The translations under genes and the position numbers were made by a program. Below, in pieces: positions 1 through 6,059 of a stretch of 12,035 bases of DNA; the first letter of the stretch is position 1, and every line of letters begins with the position of its first letter. The notes under the pieces were generated by a model. That model had not been told where the DNA came from. It searched no databases and saw nothing but the letters and a program-made list of their open reading frames with translations. The stretch comes from an uncultured Solirubrobacterales bacterium. GTDB lineage: Bacteria > Actinomycetota > Thermoleophilia > Solirubrobacterales > Solirubrobacteraceae. The stretch spans positions 1-12,035 of the forward strand of contig CALJKH010000175.1 in assembly GCA_937973575.1 (NCBI GenBank), read 5' to 3'.

Positions 1-175
1 TCCGCCCTGCAGTGAGAGCGGGAAAGTCGAGGTGCGGGATTCGCTGGGTCTCCCGGTCAAGGATCTCCATATCCGGGTGGGCTTCACGGAAGCGCGTGGT
101 GAACTCGTCCAAGACACGGAGAGACCATGAGTCCTGCTCCCTCTGGGAGACGCTAACGCGAAGTAAGTGATTCAT
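1..175 (-). CDS. FMN-dependent NADH-azoreductase-like flavoprotein, N-terminal part (runs off left edge)
   Basis: An open minus-strand frame starts with ATG at 173-175 and continues for 58 codons to the window edge without a stop. The product begins MNHLLRVSVSQREQDSWSLR and continues with an FTTRFREAHPDME segment and an IPHLD segment. This is the layout of the flavodoxin-2/AzoR family: a first beta strand, a phosphate-binding S-x-R...S-x-S loop (residues 8-18), an alpha helix, a HPD turn, and a PHLD segment. Family members are cytosolic FMN enzymes that reduce azo compounds or quinones with NADH. Only the FMN-binding start is visible, so the substrate is open. The gene lies 21 bases downstream of the MerR-DICT regulator on the same strand, with its own -10-like TAGGCT in the gap, so it may be the regulator's target or merely a neighbour. 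Other flavodoxin-fold NADPH oxidoreductases are the alternative. Confidence 0.7.
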   Translation of the reverse strand, partial: MNHLLRVSVSQREQDSWSLRVLDEFTTRFREAHPDMEILDRETQRIPHLDFPALTAGR

Positions 176-181
176 GGCCGG

Positions 182-187
182 AGCCTA
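182..187 (-). promoter_or_regulatory. Leaderless-type -10 box before azoreductase-like gene
   Basis: TAGGCT on the minus strand ends 6 bases before the ATG at 175. The spacing would place the transcription start at or next to the start codon. No Shine-Dalgarno sequence stronger than AGG is present. The box fits the pattern seen before most genes in this window. Confidence 0.5.
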
Positions 188-196
188 GCAGCCCGG

Positions 197-1042
197 TCAG
201 GAAGCTTCGACGTACTTGACGATTCGGTTCGTCAGGTTCGTCAGAGCCTGCGCTGGCTCAATGCCGCCAATCGGACGATCGGCAAGCATTTCCTTCAGCT
301 GGTCGCCGAGCTTCTCGTTCTTGCTGGCGACTAGCCGGGTGGCTACCTCAGATGCCCTGCGGACGATGTGTGGCTCAACAGTCCAGAGGCTCTCAAACCT
401 GCGCTCGGAGTCACGGGGGCCTCCCCGCCCGTCCTCACCAGGAACTTCCCAAGCCAAAAGGGTCGCGCAGTAGCCAGGTGAATCGATGATCACGCACCAC
501 TCGTTACCGAGTGCGTCCTTCTGCTCGATCGGGATCTCCATTGGCTTGCCCGGGCCATTGTCTGTGACCTTGTCAAAGTCGGCGAACACAACGGTCGCAT
601 CGGAGCGGCGGGCAATCTGCTTGTAGCGCTGCTCAACCGGCCGGTAGAAGCCCTCATGCTGGAAAGCGCCGAAACAGATTGGACTTGCCCCCTGTGCGAT
701 GGCCTCATGCTCCATGGCGCGCGAAAGCGCGTGAAGGGTGCTCTTACGCAGGATCTGAGGCTGCGGGGCGCCGTCAGCTGTTGCTACAGCTGCATAGATG
801 CTTGGCTCAGCTGGGGCATCACTGGAGACGACGCGCTCAATCGCAGCTGGCACCGAGAGACCACGCTCACGGTAGGCCAAAACAGCCTTGATCTGGGCGA
901 TGTCCTCATCGGAGAAGAGGCGGTAGCCACTTTCGGTTCGATCTGACCCGGGGAAGTCGTGGCGGTGCTGCCACATGCGGATAGTCGAAGGGGAAAGACC
1001 GGTGGACTCGGCTACATCCTTGATTGTGTGATTTCTAGGCAT
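197..1042 (-). CDS. MerR-family transcriptional regulator with DICT sensory domain
   Basis: The protein has 281 residues. Residues 6-50 form a MerR-type winged helix-turn-helix: TIKDVAESTGLSPSTIRMW, then a wing ending SGYRLFSDEDI. Residues 51-72 continue as the usual MerR helix. After a linker, residues ~100-235 match the DICT domain, with FGAFQHEGFYRPVEQRYKQI at 124-143 followed by an ATVVFADF strand. DICT domains are predicted ligand or light-response sensors found in diguanylate cyclases, two-component proteins and actinobacterial MerR regulators; the ligand is unknown. The start at 1042 is supported by AAAGGG six bases upstream. The C-terminal ~40 residues (KNEKLGDQLKEMLADRP) are helical and may dimerise. 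The gene diverges from an unknown protein gene and precedes a flavoprotein gene, either of which could be regulated. Family assignment is strong; target and signal are inference. Confidence 0.88.
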   Translation of the reverse strand: MPRNHTIKDVAESTGLSPSTIRMWQHRHDFPGSDRTESGYRLFSDEDIAQIKAVLAYRERGLSVPAAIERVVSSDAPAEPSIYAAVATADGAPQPQILRKSTLHALSRAMEHEAIAQGASPICFGAFQHEGFYRPVEQRYKQIARRSDATVVFADFDKVTDNGPGKPMEIPIEQKDALGNEWCVIIDSPGYCATLLAWEVPGEDGRGGPRDSERRFESLWTVEPHIVRRASEVATRLVASKNEKLGDQLKEMLADRPIGGIEPAQALTNLTNRIVKYVEAS

Positions 1043-1048
1043 GTCAGA

Positions 1049-1059
1049 CCCTTTAGATA
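1049..1059 (-). promoter_or_regulatory. -10-like box and Shine-Dalgarno of the MerR-DICT gene
   Basis: On the minus strand TATCTA (1054-1059) is followed directly by AAAGGG (1049-1054, sharing one base), which sits 6 bases before the ATG. Unlike most neighbours this gene has a recognisable Shine-Dalgarno sequence, and its -10-like box is 11 bases from the start instead of 6-8. Confidence 0.4.
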
Positions 1060-1120
1060 CGCAGTTCGGGCAACGGCCGGTTCATTCCTTCGACTGACTG
1101 GCGCATTTCGAGCATCCCGC

Positions 1121-1135
1121 CTTTCCTGAGGAAAG
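1121..1135. repeat. Short perfect palindrome in the MerR/unknown divergent intergenic region
   Basis: CTTTCC-TGA-GGAAAG gives two perfect 6-base arms around 3 bases. It sits in the 134-base gap between the divergent regulator (start 1042) and the unknown gene (start 1177), a natural place for an operator. MerR proteins usually bind dyads within a long -35/-10 spacer, and no such promoter is clear here, so operator function is only a suggestion. Palindromes of this size also occur by chance. Confidence 0.3.
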
Positions 1136-1163
1136 CACCAGACGGGTGGCGCGTATGGCAGGC

Positions 1164-1169
1164 TAGGAA
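1164..1169 (+). promoter_or_regulatory. -10-like / leaderless box before the unknown protein
   Basis: TAGGAA ends 7 bases before the ATG at 1177. It fits the window's TANNNT pattern except for the last base. Its AGGA core could instead act as a Shine-Dalgarno sequence at 8 bases spacing, so the two readings cannot be separated here. Confidence 0.4.
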
Positions 1170-1176
1170 TTCGCCC

Positions 1177-1788
1177 ATGTCTTCCACCGCCCCCCACGTG
1201 AACCCAGAGGTCACCGATGTAATTGATGAGACCGGCATGCACGGTGATGGGTCTGTGCGCTCAGTGCAGTCGGCAACGGTTGAGATGTCAGCAGGTGAAC
1301 TTGAGCTCCTCTGGGAGCCTCGCTACATCGAGCGCCTTGCTCGCGCCTATTGGCGCTACCTCACCAAGTTCACCCTTGGCCTTGTCCGCGTGAAGTACCA
1401 CGACGATGGCCGCGATGTGGTCCTAATCACCCTCCCCTTCAGGCTCCTCACCTTCCACGCACCCGACTACGAACTTGGCATTGACCAAACCAGCGTCACT
1501 TGGCGAATTAAGGGCGGCATCCTCGTCGCTAAAAAGGGCGAGGGCTGGCTGAAGATCCGCGTCCGCCGACTTCCAGCTTGGGAAGGCACTCCGACAGGCA
1601 AGGCTCGGATTCGCGTGGATGTCGAAGTGAGCAACTTCTACCCGCGGATAGCAGCCTCAATCAGCAGTCGCCTCTACCAGGCAACGCAGAGCCGCATCCA
1701 CGTGATCGTGTGCACGCGGTTCCTTAAGTCACTCGCACGCGGGGAGCTTGCTCCAAGCGTTGCCGGGCGATTCGACGCCGACGCTTAG
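1177..1788 (+). CDS. Uncharacterised protein, possibly SRPBCC-like fold
   Basis: I do not recognise this 203-residue protein. The first ~35 residues are acidic and low in structure. Residues 36-70 are probably helical (VEMSAGELELLWEPRYIERL, then a Tyr/Trp-rich RAYWRYLTKF stretch). Residues 71-155 alternate in strand-like fashion: VVLITLPFRLLTFHAPDYEL, then SVTWRIKGGILVA, LKIRVRRLP and ARIRVDVEVSNFYPRIA. A last amphipathic helix spans ~158-188 (SRLYQATQSRIHVIVCTRFL). No signal peptide or membrane helix is evident. The strand series closed by a long C-terminal helix resembles SRPBCC/polyketide-cyclase-type ligand-binding folds, but that is a guess from pattern alone. It diverges from the MerR-DICT gene. 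Its TAG stop overlaps the fructose-bisphosphatase stop by 4 bases (convergent ends). Codon use matches its neighbours, so it is probably a genuine native gene. Confidence 0.72.
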   Translation: MSSTAPHVNPEVTDVIDETGMHGDGSVRSVQSATVEMSAGELELLWEPRYIERLARAYWRYLTKFTLGLVRVKYHDDGRDVVLITLPFRLLTFHAPDYELGIDQTSVTWRIKGGILVAKKGEGWLKIRVRRLPAWEGTPTGKARIRVDVEVSNFYPRIAASISSRLYQATQSRIHVIVCTRFLKSLARGELAPSVAGRFDADA

Positions 1789-2768
1789 CGCCCAGAGAGA
1801 GCTGAGAGCTTCTGAATGTTGTGAACGCCCTCGATCCGGCGCACTGTGCCGGTCTTGGAGCGCAGCACGATGCTGTCGGTGACGACGCGACCGTCAGGTC
1901 GGGTCACGACACCGTTGAGGATTTCGCCCTTCGTCACGCCGGTGGCTGAGAAGAAGACTTCCGAGTCGGCGTGAATCAGGTCGTTCTCAGTGAAGATGCG
2001 AGTTACATCGTGGCCTTCAGCGATGCCAGCTGCGCGCTCCTCATCGGTCCGCGGCCAGAAACGTGCGCGCATGGCGCAACCGCTTGAGCGTGCAACTGCT
2101 GTGCCGATCAGCGTCTCTGGCGTGCCGCCGATGCCCATAAGTAGGTCAGCGTCGTTGTTCTCATCGGCGATCAAAAGAACTGGCGCGATGTCGCCGTCAA
2201 GAATGCGGCGGACCTTGCCACCCACTCCGCGAATGCCAGCGATCATCTCTTCGTGCCGGTCACGGTCAAGCACGACGACCGTCGGGGCGCTGCCCTTCGC
2301 CTTAGCGACTCGCTCGACTGTGCCGATCGGATCATCAAGGTCCAGTAGGTCTGCGTACTCAGCCTTGGCTGCAACCTTCTCGCAGTAGACAAGAGTGTCG
2401 CCCGGGTCGTACATGGCGCCATCCTCGGCAGCAGCGATTACTGCGATCGCGCCTGCGTAGCCCTCAGCTGTGAGGCGAGTGCCTTCGAGCGGGTCAATGG
2501 CGATGTCGAGCTTGGGGCCACCGGCTCCAATTTCCTCACCGTGGTAGAGCTTGGGAGCCTCATCCTTGGTGCCCTCACCGGAGCGGACTGTGCCGCTGAT
2601 CGGTGTTGTTGCGAGGACGACGTGGAGGGCGTCAACCGCGGCGCCGTCAGCCTTCTTCTTCTCGCCGTCGCCAATCCAGCCTGCAGCTGCGATGGCGGCA
2701 AATTCAGTAACCCGGCAAAGCTCAAGCGCGATATTGCGGGAGGACGGTGGTGTGTTCGATTCACTCAT
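1785..2768 (-). CDS. glpX: Fructose-1,6-bisphosphatase, class II (GlpX type)
   Basis: This cytosolic enzyme hydrolyses fructose 1,6-bisphosphate to fructose 6-phosphate in gluconeogenesis; many actinobacteria have only this class. At 327 residues it is the usual GlpX length. Visible signatures are the metal-binding Asp in WIGDG (D34), GEGTKDEAPKLYHGEEIG (64-81; E65 a ligand candidate), the family hallmark DIAIDPLEGT (88-97), and GIGGTPE (212-218; E218). The usual GGEMQARL segment reads SGCAMRARFWPR here, a mild divergence. It is the last gene of a minus-strand cluster, 35 bases after the ROK kinase, with its own -10-like TAGGAT before the start. Pairing with a sugar kinase suggests a role at the hexose-phosphate node. 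Sedoheptulose 1,7-bisphosphate is a possible second substrate in some family members. Confidence 0.93.
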   Translation of the reverse strand: MSESNTPPSSRNIALELCRVTEFAAIAAAGWIGDGEKKKADGAAVDALHVVLATTPISGTVRSGEGTKDEAPKLYHGEEIGAGGPKLDIAIDPLEGTRLTAEGYAGAIAVIAAAEDGAMYDPGDTLVYCEKVAAKAEYADLLDLDDPIGTVERVAKAKGSAPTVVVLDRDRHEEMIAGIRGVGGKVRRILDGDIAPVLLIADENNDADLLMGIGGTPETLIGTAVARSSGCAMRARFWPRTDEERAAGIAEGHDVTRIFTENDLIHADSEVFFSATGVTKGEILNGVVTRPDGRVVTDSIVLRSKTGTVRRIEGVHNIQKLSALSGR

Positions 2769-2775
2769 GGGCGTG

Positions 2776-2781
2776 ATCCTA
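2776..2781 (-). promoter_or_regulatory. Leaderless-type -10 box before glpX
   Basis: TAGGAT on the minus strand is 7 bases before the glpX ATG, inside the 35-base gap after the ROK gene. The AGGA core could alternatively serve as a Shine-Dalgarno sequence. Confidence 0.45.
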
Positions 2782-2803
2782 AACCCGGGCTGGGTCGCGG
2801 GGA

Positions 2804-3754
2804 CTACCGGTCGCTGGTTAGGGCGAGGATTGCAGCGCCAACAACGCCAGCATCCTGACCGTGGCGAGCAAGGCGAATTGTTGTCTGCGTGCCGATGCCC
2901 GGAAGGATTAGAGGTGCGACATGCCGCTTGAGGGGACTAAGTAGAAGCTCCCCGGCCCCGTCCGCAACTCCACCGCCAATCGCGATCTCATCTGGGTCAA
3001 ACGCATGGATCGCATTAGCCACCCCTGGGGCAAGTCGGCCAGCGAGGCGGTCGAGCAGGTCGATTGCCTCCTCATCACCGGAGTGAGCGGCAGTCACCGC
3101 ATCGGGACCAGCCACTGGGTTGCCTTGCGCTCGAAGCTGGCTGAGTGCCCCGGTCCCACTCTCAGCCAGTTGGGCTGCGAGTTCATCGAGTACTGGCCCA
3201 GCGGCCTGAGCTTCAAGAGTGTCCGGCCGTGGAAATGAGGTGGCGGCGCGCGGCGGCTCTGGGCTGCCGGCGACGATCTCATGCCCAAGGTGGCCTGCGC
3301 CACCTGTAGCCCCGCGGTAAGGGCGGCCCTCAATCACAAGGCCCCCTCCCACGCCGGTACCGATCGTGAACATGACGAGATTGGGGACAACGCTGCCATC
3401 AGCGCGGTAGGCCTCGGCGAGAGCTGCGACCTTCGCATCGTTGTCAACTGCGACTGGCAGGCCGGTCGCCTCTGCGAGGCGCTCGCGAAGCGGCCAGTTG
3501 TCAAACGGGACGTTGACGCTTGCCATCACCCTGCCGGTCGTCCACTCGACTGCGCTTGGGACTCCGGCGCCAACTGCTGTGGTGGCTGGTGTGCGGAGGA
3601 CTCCGGCGAGGCGTGCCATCTGGGCGGTCAGAGCCTCGGACGAGGATTTCTCTGTTGGCTCGCTGAGCCTCTCGACGACTGATCCGTCAACGACGAGCGC
3701 GGCAGCAACCTTGGTGCCGCCCACATCAAGTCCAATCGCTGTGCCCTTCGCCAT
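2804..3754 (-). CDS. ROK-family sugar kinase (putative glucokinase), lacking the zinc-binding cysteines
   Basis: The 316-residue protein has the ROK/actin-like ATPase core: a phosphate-1 loop LDVGGTK (9-15), NVPFDNWPL (81-89), the catalytic-base motif VDNDAKVAALAEA (103-115; D106), and the adenosine-side glycine loop TIGTGVGGGLV (130-140). GHLGHE (154-159) matches the sugar-contacting ROK signature, although the usual Glu-x-Gly-His is His-x-Gly-His. The downstream zinc site, normally C-x-C-G-x-x-G-C before a LEA helix, is replaced by SPEPPRAATSFPRPDTLEA (164-182) without any cysteine. The other two frames there show no cysteine motif, so this is not a frameshift. Likely reaction: ATP-dependent phosphorylation of glucose or a related sugar in the cytosol, feeding the glpX-encoded node next door. 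The substrate is not certain, since ROK kinases also act on mannose, fructose or amino sugars. Confidence 0.85.
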   Translation of the reverse strand: MAKGTAIGLDVGGTKVAAALVVDGSVVERLSEPTEKSSSEALTAQMARLAGVLRTPATTAVGAGVPSAVEWTTGRVMASVNVPFDNWPLRERLAEATGLPVAVDNDAKVAALAEAYRADGSVVPNLVMFTIGTGVGGGLVIEGRPYRGATGGAGHLGHEIVAGSPEPPRAATSFPRPDTLEAQAAGPVLDELAAQLAESGTGALSQLRAQGNPVAGPDAVTAAHSGDEEAIDLLDRLAGRLAPGVANAIHAFDPDEIAIGGGVADGAGELLLSPLKRHVAPLILPGIGTQTTIRLARHGQDAGVVGAAILALTSDR

Positions 3755-3760
3755 ACCTCG

Positions 3761-3766
3761 AGCCTA
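3761..3766 (-). promoter_or_regulatory. -10 box of the ROK kinase gene overlapping the upstream stop codon
   Basis: TAGGCT on the minus strand ends 6 bases before the kinase ATG. Its first three bases (3764-3766) are the TAG stop codon of the GIY-YIG gene. No strong Shine-Dalgarno sequence lies in the 9-base intergenic gap. Confidence 0.45.
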
Positions 3767-4240
3767 GTTGCAGTGGACCCAGTGGCCGTCAGCTTCTAGC
3801 TTCGCGGCGACCTCTTGCTCCAACTCCAACGCCTCGTCACGCTTCAACTTCATCGGGATTGAGGCCATCAGGTCCCGGCGCAGCCAAGCATCAATACCGG
3901 GGCGAAGCGGTTGCCCATCCTGCTCACGAACAATCTTTCTAAAAGGCCTGCCCGCCTTTGAATCAACATTGCGTTTGCGCTCGCGGACATCCATCCTGCG
4001 TGACCCTAGGCAATGTTGGGCAAGGCGGAACTCAGGTGATTTACAGGTTTGCCCGACATAGAAGGCGTGCTTGCCTTCAGGCACATCGCCCTTCAGGTGC
4101 GAGTAGAACGAGGGGGCAATTTCGATGATGTAGACGTGGCGGCCGTCGGGGCACTCCCAGTCCTTCTCGCTCGCCTCAATCTCAATTGGGGGCATTGCGT
4201 GGACTGCAAGGTCCTCAGGTTCTGGTGTCGCATTACTCAC
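3764..4240 (-). CDS. GIY-YIG-fold domain protein, function unknown
   Basis: From the GTG at 4240 the product has 158 residues. It shows a compact GIY-YIG nuclease-like core: HVYIIEI (35-41) as the GIY strand, HAFYVGQT (58-65) as the YIG strand, then Arg in SPEFRLAQH (R72, position of the conserved catalytic Arg), and a late acidic helix DEALELEQEVAAKLEADG (135-152) that could supply the catalytic Glu (E141 or E139). The family cleaves DNA in repair, restriction or homing, but many short single-domain members have no assigned role. No second DNA-binding domain is seen. The frame stays open to TTG at 4312 and ATG at 4306, but those starts overlap the divergent oxidoreductase's start and promoter. 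GTG 4240 has TTGGAT 7 bases before it, and ATG 4195 is a shorter option. It is the first gene of the cluster with the ROK kinase and glpX, 9 bases from the kinase. Confidence 0.7.
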   Translation of the reverse strand: MSNATPEPEDLAVHAMPPIEIEASEKDWECPDGRHVYIIEIAPSFYSHLKGDVPEGKHAFYVGQTCKSPEFRLAQHCLGSRRMDVRERKRNVDSKAGRPFRKIVREQDGQPLRPGIDAWLRRDLMASIPMKLKRDEALELEQEVAAKLEADGHWVHCN

Positions 4241-4259
4241 GCCTGCAATCCAAGCAGGC
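4241..4259. repeat. Inverted repeat between the divergent GIY-YIG and LLM genes
   Basis: GCCTGC-AATCCAA-GCAGGC has perfect 6-base arms and a 7-base centre. The centre contains the -10-like TTGGAT proposed for the GIY-YIG gene (minus, 4248-4253), so it could be an operator for that promoter. It could also be chance. Confidence 0.3.
4248..4253 (-). promoter_or_regulatory. -10-like box before the GIY-YIG gene
   Basis: TTGGAT on the minus strand is 7 bases before the GTG at 4240. It differs from the TANNNT pattern at the second base. It is weak evidence, but it favours GTG 4240 over the longer open frame. Confidence 0.3.
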
Positions 4260-4291
4260 CGCGGACCAGCCTTGCTCCCCGGGCGCTCCGA

Positions 4292-4297
4292 TAGCGT
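4292..4297 (+). promoter_or_regulatory. Leaderless-type -10 box before the LLM oxidoreductase gene
   Basis: TAGCGT is 7 bases before the ATG at 4305. No Shine-Dalgarno sequence exists between it and the start (CCCGGCC), so a leaderless transcript is the simplest reading. Confidence 0.5.
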
Positions 4298-4304
4298 CCC
4301 GGCC

Positions 4305-5273
4305 ATGAGCAATCGTCCCGATACCCGTTACGGCCTGACCCTTCCACTCCCGATGATGGGAATCCGCCAGTTGAAGCCCTTGGTTCAACTCGCAGAGGAC
4401 GCTGGGTATGACGACATCTGGACCGGTGAGACAAATGGCCCTGATGGCTTCACGCCGCTCGCGTTGGCAGCAGCTTGGACTGAACGCGTTCGCCTCGGCA
4501 CCGGCGTTGTCGGGGTATTTACTCGCGGGCCAGTCTTGCTTGCCCAGCAGGCCGCCGCACTTCAGGACGCAAGCGAAGGACGCTTCGTCCTTGGCGTTGG
4601 TTCATCCTCAAATGTGATTGTTGAGAAGTGGAATGGCTTCACCTTTGAAAAGCCCCTCACCAAGGTTCGTGAGACAGTTGAGGCGATCCGCCCCGTACTT
4701 GACGGTGGCCGTGGCCCAGGCGGCTTCAAGCTGGAGACAGCGCCAGTCTCAGCGCCACCGATTTACATCGCAGCCCTGCGCGACAAGATGCTCCAACTCG
4801 GCGGTGAGATCGCCGATGGCACCTTCGTCAACTTCCTTCCGATCAGCGGCCTTCCGCATGTAACTGAGCAGATTCAGATTGGCGAGAAGGCTGCCGGTAA
4901 GCCGGAAGGCTCAAGCGATGTGGTTTGTCGCTTCTTCTGCATTCCAGGTGAGCGCGAGGCAGCACTTGGAGTTGCCAAGTTCGTCCTCGCCGGCTACGCG
5001 ACAGTGCCCGTCTACCACCAGTTCTTCTGCTCACTTGGCTGGGAGGACGCACTCGCACCAATGCTTGAGGCTTGGAACGCTGGCGACCGCGCGAAGGCAC
5101 TTGAGGTCGCGCCAGTGGATCTGATCGACGAGATTTGCATCATGGGTACCCCGGAGGAAATGCGAGACCGCCTCGCCCAGTTCGCTGACGGCGGCATCAC
5201 AACCCTCTGCCTCACCCCGCTTTGCGCACCCGACCAGCTCGAAGGGCTGGTCCGGGACATGCTTCCGCGCTAG
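4305..5273 (+). CDS. LLM-class (luciferase-like) F420-dependent oxidoreductase
   Basis: The 322-residue protein has a bacterial-luciferase-like TIM-barrel sequence. A YGLTLPLP first strand is followed by LAEDAGYDDIWTGE (residues ~31-44), the strand and helix GFTPLALAAAWTERVRLGTG, the family signature GRFVLGVGSSSNVIVEKWNG, and PPIYIAALRDKMLQLGGEIADG (strand 6 and the cofactor side of the barrel). Late residues MGTPEEMRDRLAQFADGGI form the usual C-terminal segment. Actinobacterial members mostly use coenzyme F420 for hydride transfer; a few use FMN. The substrate cannot be read from sequence. ATG 4305 is preferred over an upstream in-frame TTG at 4272 because the homologous region begins right after it and a -10-like box sits 7 bases before. 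It starts a plus-strand run with a RibD-C-like reductase and a short-chain dehydrogenase. Confidence 0.88.
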   Translation: MSNRPDTRYGLTLPLPMMGIRQLKPLVQLAEDAGYDDIWTGETNGPDGFTPLALAAAWTERVRLGTGVVGVFTRGPVLLAQQAAALQDASEGRFVLGVGSSSNVIVEKWNGFTFEKPLTKVRETVEAIRPVLDGGRGPGGFKLETAPVSAPPIYIAALRDKMLQLGGEIADGTFVNFLPISGLPHVTEQIQIGEKAAGKPEGSSDVVCRFFCIPGEREAALGVAKFVLAGYATVPVYHQFFCSLGWEDALAPMLEAWNAGDRAKALEVAPVDLIDEICIMGTPEEMRDRLAQFADGGITTLCLTPLCAPDQLEGLVRDMLPR

Positions 5274-5306
5274 TCAATCCAGCCACATAGTGCGTTCAAG
5301 CGCCCG

Positions 5307-5312
5307 TAGACT
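5307..5312 (+). promoter_or_regulatory. Leaderless-type -10 box before the RibD-C-like gene
   Basis: TAGACT is 6 bases before the ATG at 5319, with no Shine-Dalgarno sequence (CGGACC between). It is one of the clearest examples of the window-wide pattern. Confidence 0.55.
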
Positions 5313-5318
5313 CGGACC

Positions 5319-6059
5319 ATGAGCGTCATTTACAACCGCCTCCTACCCACGCCCGGCGAAGTTGAAGTCGGCGGGCTGCTTGAGGGTTGGGACCCAAACG
5401 CTGACACTGGCCTTGGCCGCCCAAGGCTGGCACTGAACTTCGCTGTCACAGCTGACGGATCAACCACACTCGCTGACGGCAAGAGCGGAGGCATTGGCGA
5501 TGAGGGTGACCTGTTCATCTTCCGCGCTCTTCGCGACCGTGTTGACGCCGTGATGGCCGGGACTTCAACAATCGCTGTTGAGGGTTACCGGCGCCTCATC
5601 CCTGACGAGACTCGCCGTGCTGAGCGCGAGGAGCGCGGCCTTCAGGGTGACGCACTGGCAGTGACGATTTCGCGCACTGGCGTCCTCCCCCTTGAAGCCC
5701 CGATCTTCAACGACGAGGACCAGAAACTGGTGGCCTTCGTTCCACCAGGCGGCAGCGGCTTCACACGACCTGGACTTGAGGAAGAGGAGCTTGACCCTGT
5801 CACTCCAACTCGCGTGATGGAACGGCTGTGGGCACGCGGCGTTAGGTCCGTGCTGTGTGAGGGTGGCTCGAAGCTCGCAACATCTCTTATTGGCGCTGGA
5901 CTTGTTGACGATGTCTTTCTGACGATCGCGCCGATGCTGGCCGGAGGGTCCGAACAGGGAGTTGTCAGCGGCGCACCACTCGACATGGCAGTTGACATGC
6001 CACTCGCCCATGTCGCGGAGCGCAACGGCTCATTGTTTGTTCGCTGGTCACGCGGTTAA
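5319..6059 (+). CDS. RibD C-terminal / dihydrofolate reductase-like family reductase
   Basis: At 246 residues this is a stand-alone RibD_C (DHFR-like fold) protein with no deaminase domain. Visible signatures are RPRLALNFAVTADG (35-47, first strand and nucleotide-site turn), RALRDRVDAVMAGTSTIAVE (69-88, helix and strand of the RibD_C core), and VRSVLCEGGSKLATSLIGAG (175-194), whose EGG turn typifies pyrimidine reductases. LVDDVFLTIAPMLAGG (195-210) follows. In riboflavin synthesis this fold reduces a ribosylamino-pyrimidine with NADPH. Stand-alone actinobacterial copies outside a rib operon are usually of unknown substrate, and no other rib gene is in view. The ~30 N-terminal residues are an extension before the fold. 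The gene lies 45 bases after the F420-type oxidoreductase and 10 bases before the short-chain dehydrogenase. Confidence 0.85.
   Translation: MSVIYNRLLPTPGEVEVGGLLEGWDPNADTGLGRPRLALNFAVTADGSTTLADGKSGGIGDEGDLFIFRALRDRVDAVMAGTSTIAVEGYRRLIPDETRRAEREERGLQGDALAVTISRTGVLPLEAPIFNDEDQKLVAFVPPGGSGFTRPGLEEEELDPVTPTRVMERLWARGVRSVLCEGGSKLATSLIGAGLVDDVFLTIAPMLAGGSEQGVVSGAPLDMAVDMPLAHVAERNGSLFVRWSRG

Noticed and set aside
3200..3300. Frameshift explaining the missing zinc motif in the ROK kinase
   Set aside because: Both alternative frames over the segment were read and contain no C-x-C-G-x-x-G-C pattern; the main frame continues cleanly into the LEA helix.
3764..4240. GIY-YIG protein as a homing endonuclease or mobile element gene
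   Set aside because: No intron, intein, split host gene, terminal repeats or composition change surrounds it.
4241..4312. Longer N-terminus for the GIY-YIG protein (ATG 4306 or TTG 4312)
   Set aside because: It would overlap the start codon and -10 region of the divergent LLM gene; the added residues are not domain-like. Not fully excluded.
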